DNA of 25,000 nt, from NCBI RefSeq assembly GCF_030272615.1, contig NW_026729265.1, positions 7,501-32,500 on the forward strand, in the 5' to 3' direction. How positions within the stretch are numbered: position 1 is the stretch's first letter; every line of letters starts with the position of its first letter. The position numbers and the translations under genes were made by a program. A model generated the notes under the pieces. That model was not told the DNA's origin, ran no database searches, and worked only from the letters and a program-made list of their open reading frames with translations. The DNA is from Cryptomeria japonica (Eukaryota; Streptophyta; Pinopsida; Cupressales; Cupressaceae). This document shows, piece after piece, positions 19,526 to 25,000 of this stretch.

Positions 19526-19957
19526 CTTGAGCCCTTCCTGGTGCGCAGCCCAGGCAAGTTGTGCGCACCAAGGTGCCCACCCTGGCGGAGGTGCGCGCCC
19601 GGGGCAAACCGGGCTCCGACTTCGTGCACTGCATGGTGCCCACCAAGGCGCGCAACCCAGCCAAGGTGCCCACCGCAGCGAAGGTGCACGCGAGGTGCGC
19701 ACCCGAGGTGCACACCCGGGGCAAACCGGGCTCCGACTTCGTGCACGCCGCACCTTGGAGCACACTTCAGAGCGCTCCTTGGTACGCACCAGGGCGCGCA
19801 ACCCAGCCAAGGTGCTCACCCCGGCGAAGGTGCACGCGAGGTGCGCACCCGGGGCAAACCGGGCTCGGACTTCGTGCACGCCGCACCTTGGAGCACACAT
19901 CGGAGCGCTCCCGGGTTCGCACCAGCATTGCGCACCTTTGATGCGCTGCCTTCACTA

Positions 19958-20045
19958 ATTTCCAGAAAAGGCAAAAAAAAGAAAAAAATGAGATTTTAAA
20001 ATTTCCGTTTTGAAAGATAGTGAAAAAAACAGAACGCGGGTGCCA
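19958..20045. repeat. A-tract island E, last of copy 1
   Basis: An interrupted A run (eight A, G, six A) sets it apart, followed by TGAGATTTTAAAATTTCC and CAGAACGCGGG. It directly precedes the junction with the second 7,923-bp unit. Confidence 0.85.
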
Positions 20046-20563
20046 TCTTGAGCCCGCCCTGGTGTGCAGCCCAGGCAAGTTGTGCGCACCAAGGCACCCA
20101 CCCTGGCCAAGGTGGGTCACGGGGTGGGTCCTAGGGTGGGTAACGGGGTGGGTACTAAGGTGCGTGCCAAGGTGGGTCATAGGGTGGGTGCCAAGGTGGG
20201 CACCAGGGTGGGTGTGCACCAACCCTAGCCAGGGTAGGTCACGGGGTGGTTGTCGGGGTGGGCGTCAAGGAGCCAAGATGGGTGGCAAGTAGCCAAGTTG
20301 CGTGCCAAGGTGGGTGTCGGGGTGGGTGCCAAGGATCCAAGGTGGGTGCCAAGGAACCAAGGTGGGTGTCTGGGTGGGTGCCGAGGTGGGAGCCAGGGTG
20401 GGTCCCAAGGTGAGTGCAAAGGTGGGTGCCAGGGTCAAGGTGAGTGCCAATGTGGGTTCCAAGGTGCCAGGGTCAGGGTGAGTGCCAATGTGGGTTCAAA
20501 GGTGCTAAGTTGGGTGCGAGGTTGGGTGCGAGGGTGGGTGGGTGCCAAGGTGTGCTAGGTGGA

Positions 20564-20953
20564 AGCCCGGGTGGGTCGGCATCCCATGGGTGTCGAGTTG
20601 GGTGCCTGATGGGTGCTTCTTGTCAAGTTTTAGTCGCCGGGACTCATTTCGAGCCTTAGAGGTCGTTTCTTGTCCGGTTGCCCTGTCTTCGACCTGGGAA
20701 CCCAATTTTGGTCCTCGGGTCCCATTTTTTTTTGTCTCGCATCCCACTTTTGGCCTGTGGCCTTTTCGGGGTCGATTCTCGTTTTGGGCATCAGAGCATG
20801 TTTCTTCTCCTAAAACCCAATATTTGTTTATTAAGTCTCGGAACACATTTTTGTTCTCGTGGACCCATCATGGGTCTTGGAACGCATTTGTGGTCCTTGG
20901 GTCCCATTTTGCATCCCGAAACTTGTGTTTTGGTGCTTGATCCCTATTTTGGG
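20564..20953. other. T-rich leader upstream of 5S copy 2
   Basis: Matches 12641-13030 with one observed change (T to C at 20637). No gene seen. Confidence 0.6.
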
Positions 20954-21348
20954 TGCCCACCTTGCACCAAGTGCGCACCCGGGGCAAACCGAGCGCCTTG
21001 GTGCACCGGGGCAAGATCGAGCGTGCACCCGAGGCGCCCCGAACATGCACCAAGGTGCACTCGGCCCACATGTGAGCGCAGGTCGTTGCGCCCGAGGTGG
21101 TGTGTGGGCACCGCGTTGCAGACGGGACACTGCACGCACACGACGCCCCCTCCAGGTGCACGCACGTAGGCCGGGCCGGGTGCACACCCGACGCCCTAGC
21201 AAGGTGCGCGCACCCGGGCAGGGCTCACACTTGGCGAACGGGGCGCACTTCGCGAGGGAGGGTGTGCACCTCGACGGGGGTGGGTGGCCGGGGTGGATTC
21301 GCACGTGGGTCGCGGTTTGCTAAGTACACACTGCGACAAGCTCATAAC

Positions 21349-21468
21349 GGGTGCGATCATACCAGCGTTAGTGCACCGGATCCCATCAGAACTCCGCAGT
21401 TAAGCGCGCTTGGGCCGGAGTAGTACTGGGATGGGTGACCTCCCGGGAAGTCCCGGTGTTGCACCCTT
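21349..21468 (+). rRNA. 5S rRNA: 5S ribosomal RNA (copy 2)
   Basis: Identical to the gene at 13426 through start, A box (21402-21416), intermediate element, C box and 3' end. The 5' and 3' flanks are also the same, including the C at -1 (21348). Both copies therefore look equally functional. Confidence 0.98.
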
Positions 21469-21479
21469 TTTTAGTTTTT
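21467..21479 (+). terminator. Pol III T-run terminator, 5S copy 2
   Basis: TTTTTTAGTTTTT follows the last CCC of the gene, as in the first copy. Confidence 0.9.
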
Positions 21480-21902
21480 CGCCGGGCGTCGCAATGCTAT
21501 TTGAATAAACCTTTTGCCCGTTTGCGTTCTCGTCGGGGCCGGGCCGGGCCGGGGTGCGCTGCCCGCACTACCGCGCGCGCGGGGGCGACACCGAGCGCGC
21601 ACCCGAGGCGCCCCGAGCACACAGGCCACGGTGCAACCCGGGCGTTGTGCGCGCACCCCGGTGCGCCCGAGGTGCTGCGCGCGCACCCAGGTGAAATCGG
21701 TGTGCACCTCGGCCAGTGCGCGCTCGGTCGAGTCGCGCACGTTGGCCAAGGTGCACGGTGATGTTTCTTACTCTAAGGTTCCGCACCAGACGCCCGGGAC
21801 AGGTGAGCGAAGCTGGGCGGGGCCGGGTGCGCGGCCGGGGCAGGTGCACGCAGCTGGAGAGAGCTTTGGAGCACACTTCGGAGCGCACCAATGATGCGCT
21901 CC
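21480..21902. other. C+G-rich trailer after 5S copy 2
   Basis: Same sequence as the trailer at 13557-13979. No differences noticed and no gene seen. Confidence 0.6.
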
Positions 21903-22003
21903 ATTCAAAAGTTTCCTGAAAAGGCAAAAAAAGTTGAGATTATAGAATTTCCCACTTGAGAGATTGTAAAAAAAAAAAATTTAAAATGAAGGAAACGCGG
22001 GTG
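21903..22003. repeat. A-tract island, diverged form, second copy
   Basis: Same as the island at 13980, including the 12-A run, so the founder-like form is preserved across units. Confidence 0.8.
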
Positions 22004-23605
22004 CCAAGGTGTGCGCAGCCCAGCCAAGGTGTGCGCACCAAGGCGCCCACCCTGGCGAAGGTGCACGCAAGGTGCGCACCCGAGGCAAACCGGACAATTA
22101 ACCCAACTTTCGACTTCGCGCGCACCTTGGAGCGCACTTCGGAGCGCTCCTTGGTGCGCACCAATCTTGGGCACCTCGGAGTGCACCATGGCGCCCACCA
22201 AGGTGCGCACCCGGGGCAAACCGAGCTCCGACTTCGTGCGCACCTTGGAGCGCACGAAAGGTGCGCACCATGGCGCCCACCAAGGTGCGCAGCCCAGCCA
22301 AGGCGTGCGCATCAAGGTGCGCACCCTGGCGAAGGTGCGCACCCGGGGCAAACCGAGCTCCGACTTCGTGCGCACCTTGGAGCGCACAAAAGGTGCGCAA
22401 CCCAGCCAAGGTGTGCGCACCCCGGTCAAACCGAGCTCCGAATCGTGCGCACCAGAGGTGCACGCCATCGTGCGCACCTTGGAGCACACTTCGGAGCCCT
22501 CCTTGGTGCGCGCCGATGTTGCGCACCTCGGAGCGCACCCGGGGAAAACAATGCAATTAACCCGACTTTCGACTTCGTGGGCACCTCGGAGCGCTCTCGG
22601 GTTCGCACCTCGGAGCACACCGAGGTGCCCACCCTGGCGAAGGTGCACGCGAGGTGCGCACCCGGGGCAAACCGGGCTCCGACTTCGTGCACGCCGCACC
22701 TTGGAGCACACTTCGGAGCGCTCCTTGGTGCGCACCAGGGCGCGCAACCCAGCCGAGGTGCCCACCCCGGCGAAGGTGCACGCGAGGTGCGCACCCGGGG
22801 CAAACCGGGCTCCGACTTCGTGCACGCCATGGTGCCCACCGCGGCGAAGGTGCACGCGAGGTGCGCACCCGGGGCAAACCGGGCTCCGACTTCGTGCACG
22901 CCGCACCTTGGAGCACACTTCGGAGCGCTCCTTGGTGCGCACCATGGTGCCCACCAGGGCGCGCAACCCCGCCGAAGGTGCACGCGAGGTGCGCACCCGG
23001 GGCAAACCGGGCTCCGACTTCGTGCACGCCGCACCTTGGAGCACACTTCGGAGCGCTCCTTGGTGCGCACCATGGTGCCCACCAGGGCGCGCAACCCCGC
23101 CGAAGGTGCACGCGAGGTGCGCACCCGGGGCAAACCGGGCTCCGACTTCGTGCACGCCATGGTGCGCACCGCGGCGAAGGTGCGCACCCGGGGCAAACCG
23201 GGCTCCGACTTCGTGCACGCCGCACCTTGGAGCACACTTCGGAGCGCTCCTTGGTGCGCACCAGGGCGCGCAACCCAGCCGAGGTGCCCACCCCGGCGAA
23301 GGTGCACGCGAGGTGCGTACCCGGGGCAAACCGGGCTCCGACTTCGTGCACGCCGCACCTTGGAGCACACTTCGGAGCGCTCCTTGGTGCGCACCATGGT
23401 GCCCACCAGGCCGCGCAACCCAGCCAAGGTGTGCGCACCAAGGTGCACGCGAGGTGCGCACCCGGGGCAAACCGGGGTCCGACTTCGTGCACGCCGCACC
23501 TTGGAGCACACATCGGGGCGCTCCCGGGTTCGCACCGGCGTTGCGCACCGTGGTGGGCACCTCGGAGCACACCAAGGTGGGCAGCGAGGTGCGCACCTTT
23601 GATGC
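22004..23605. repeat. GTGCGCAC-palindrome repeat field, copy 2
   Basis: Matches 14081-15757 apart from a clean 76-base loss at 22618-22627. The loss changes the reading frame of every long open frame across it. For example, the + frame of 579 codons in copy 1 and that of 548 codons in copy 2 diverge here, which argues against coding constraint. Confidence 0.9.
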
Positions 23606-23700
23606 GATGCCTTCACTAATTTCCATAAAAGGCAAAAAAAAAACGAGATTTTAAAATTTCCGTTTTGAAAGATAGTGAGAAAAAGGGAATGCTGGTGCCA
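23606..23700. repeat. A-tract island A, third copy
   Basis: CCATAAAAGGC type, with GGGAATGCTGG. Offset 7,847 from 15758. Confidence 0.85.
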
Positions 23701-24103
23701 TCTTGAGCCCGCCCTGGTGCGCAGCCCAGCCAAGGTGTGCGCACCAAGGTGCCCACCCTGGCGAAGGTGCGCGCCCGGGCAATTAACCCAACTTCCAACT
23801 TCGCGCGCGCCAGGGTGGGAGCGCACCCAACAACCGGGCCTGGGAAGAGCCAATGCGAGAAACCCCACCAAACGCTCTGACAAAAAAAGAGGGGGCGCTC
23901 CAGTAACCCCGCTTCGGAGCGCACCCTGGGCAAACCCAGCCAAGGTGCCCACCCCGGCCAAGGTGCAGGCGAGGTGCGCACCCGGGGCAAACCGGGCTCC
24001 GACAACGTGCACGCCGCACCTTGGAGCACACTTCGTAGCGCTCCCGGGTGCGCACCTCAGAGCACACCAAGGTGGGCAGCGAGGTGCGCACCTTTGATGC
24101 GCT

Positions 24104-24190
24104 GCCTTCACTAATTTCCAGAAAAGGCAAAAAAAAAAGGAGATTTTAAAATTTCCGTTTTGAAAGATAGTGAAAAAAACGGAACGCGCG
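24104..24190. repeat. A-tract island B, third copy
   Basis: GGAACGCGCGTGCC type. Offset 7,847 from 16257. Confidence 0.85.
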
Positions 24191-24573
24191 TGCCATCTTG
24201 AGCCCGCCCTGGTGCGCAGCCCAGGTAAGGTGCCCACCCTGGCAAAGGTGCGCACCCGGGCAATTAACCCTACTTCCGACTTCGTGCGCGCCAGGGTGGC
24301 AACCGGGCCTCGGAAGAGCCAATGCGAGAAACCCCACCAAACGCTCCGACAAAAAAAGAGGCGGCGCTCCAATAACCCCGCTTCGGAGCGCAGCCGGGGC
24401 AAACCCAGCCAAGGTGCCCACCCCGACGAAGGTGCACGCGAGGTGCGCACCCGGGGCAAACCGGGCTCCGACAACGTGCACGCAGCACCTTGGAGCACAC
24501 TTCGAAGCACTCCCGGGTGCCCACCGGCGTTGCGCACCGTGGTGGGCAGCGAGGTGCGCACCTTTGATGCGCT

Positions 24574-24665
24574 GCCTTCACTAATTTCCAGAAAAAGGCA
24601 AAAAAAAATGAGATTTTAAAATTTCCGTTTTGAAAGATAGTGAAAAAAAAGGAACGCGGGTGCCA
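24574..24665. repeat. A-tract island C, third copy
   Basis: CCAGAAAAAGGC type. Offset 7,847 from 16727. The following repeat field runs to the window edge. Confidence 0.85.
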
Positions 24666-25000
24666 TCTTGAGCCCGCCCTGGTGCGCAGCCCAGGCAAGG
24701 CATGCGCACCAAGGTGCCCACCCGAGGTGCACACCCGGGGCAAACCGGGCTCCGACTTCGTGCAGGCCGCACCTTGGAGCACACTTCGGAGCGCTCCTTG
24801 GTGCGCACCATGGTGCCCACCAGGGCGCGCAACCCAGCCAAGGTCTGCACACCAAGGTGCCCACCCCGGCGAAGGTGCACGCGAGGTGCGCACCCGGGGC
24901 AAACCGGGCTCCGACTTCGTGCACGCCATGGTGCCCACCGCGGCGAAGGTGCACGCGAGGTGCGCACCCGGGGCAAACCGGGCTCCGACTTCGTGCACGC

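Larger units (their letters stand above)
17818..19820. repeat. 2,352-bp internal duplication, right copy
   Basis: Right-hand partner of 15466-17817. A net ~278 bases are missing near 19334, so that offsets drop from 2,351 to 2,073, and about 13 bases are gained near 19700 (CACCCGAGGTGCA). The right limit is approximate. Confidence 0.82.
12171..20093. repeat. 7,923-bp higher-order unit, copy 1 (contains 5S)
   Basis: Sequence from 12171 matches sequence from 20094 at an offset of exactly 7,923 bases, nearly base for base. I saw substitutions at 12355/20278 and 12714/20637. Order inside: minisatellite tail, T-rich leader, 5S gene, C+G-rich trailer, then GTGCGCAC-type repeats with A-tract islands. 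This is far longer than the usual few-hundred-base plant 5S repeat and fits a 5S gene carried inside a long spacer. Confidence 0.95.
20094..25000. repeat. 7,923-bp higher-order unit, copy 2 (partial)
   Basis: Repeats copy 1 from GCACCCACCCTGGCC onwards. It matches 12171-14694 at offset 7,923 and, after a 76-base loss at 22618, matches 14771-17153 at offset 7,847 up to the window end. At its left edge the GTGCGCAC field joins the G-rich minisatellite directly, so about 1.2 kb of minisatellite present before copy 1 is absent here. Confidence 0.95.

Noticed and set aside
22426-24561. 711-codon open frame on the minus strand (and the 662-codon relative at 14726-16714)
   Set aside because: Same repeat field with overlapping long frames. 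It crosses A-tract islands, encodes Cys/Arg/Ala/Pro low-complexity repeats and shares no feature with a protein family.

Overview
The window is non-protein-coding, repeat-dominated plant nuclear DNA, and is best read as part of a very long ribosomal DNA intergenic spacer (IGS). The only genes I can defend are two identical, intact 5S rRNA genes on the + strand (13426-13545 and 21349-21468). Each has a recognisable internal promoter and a T-run terminator. The 5S sequence is land-plant type. From memory it looks closest to gymnosperm 5S, so a gymnosperm (or another lineage with 5S linked to 35S rDNA) is my best guess. No 18S, 5.8S or 25S sequence is visible, so the 35S linkage is inferred.

Layout. 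1-1430: mostly unassigned sequence, starting with a ~319-bp imperfect duplication. 1431-2074: decayed outliers of a 188-bp repeat. 2075-6208: about 22 tandem 188-bp units, most uniform on the right. 6209-10975: repeat families of different unit length (about 440-490, 311 and 157 bp). Together they carry 13 copies of an element that reads TATATAGGGG on the minus strand and matches the plant RNA polymerase I core promoter consensus. This block is interrupted by a 50/56-bp repeat array (7642-7941) and a palindromic 52-bp array (9094-9732). 10976-12640: G-rich GGTGGGTGCC-type minisatellite with G-quadruplex motifs. 12171-20093 and 20094-25000: two copies of a 7,923-bp higher-order unit (the second cut by the window edge). 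Each unit holds minisatellite, a T-rich leader, the 5S gene, a C+G-rich trailer, and kilobases of GTGCGCAC-palindrome repeats punctuated by A-tract islands. The unit also contains an internal 2,352-bp tandem duplication.

Functional reading. If the minus-strand elements are Pol I spacer promoters, they fire leftwards, so 18S should lie beyond position 1 and 25S beyond position 25000. The 5S genes are transcribed rightwards by Pol III, divergent from Pol I. The many long open frames, on both strands and in several frames at once, are by-products of stop-poor GC-rich repeats. None has a domain, and the main repeat periods (188, 52, 311 and 157) are not multiples of three.
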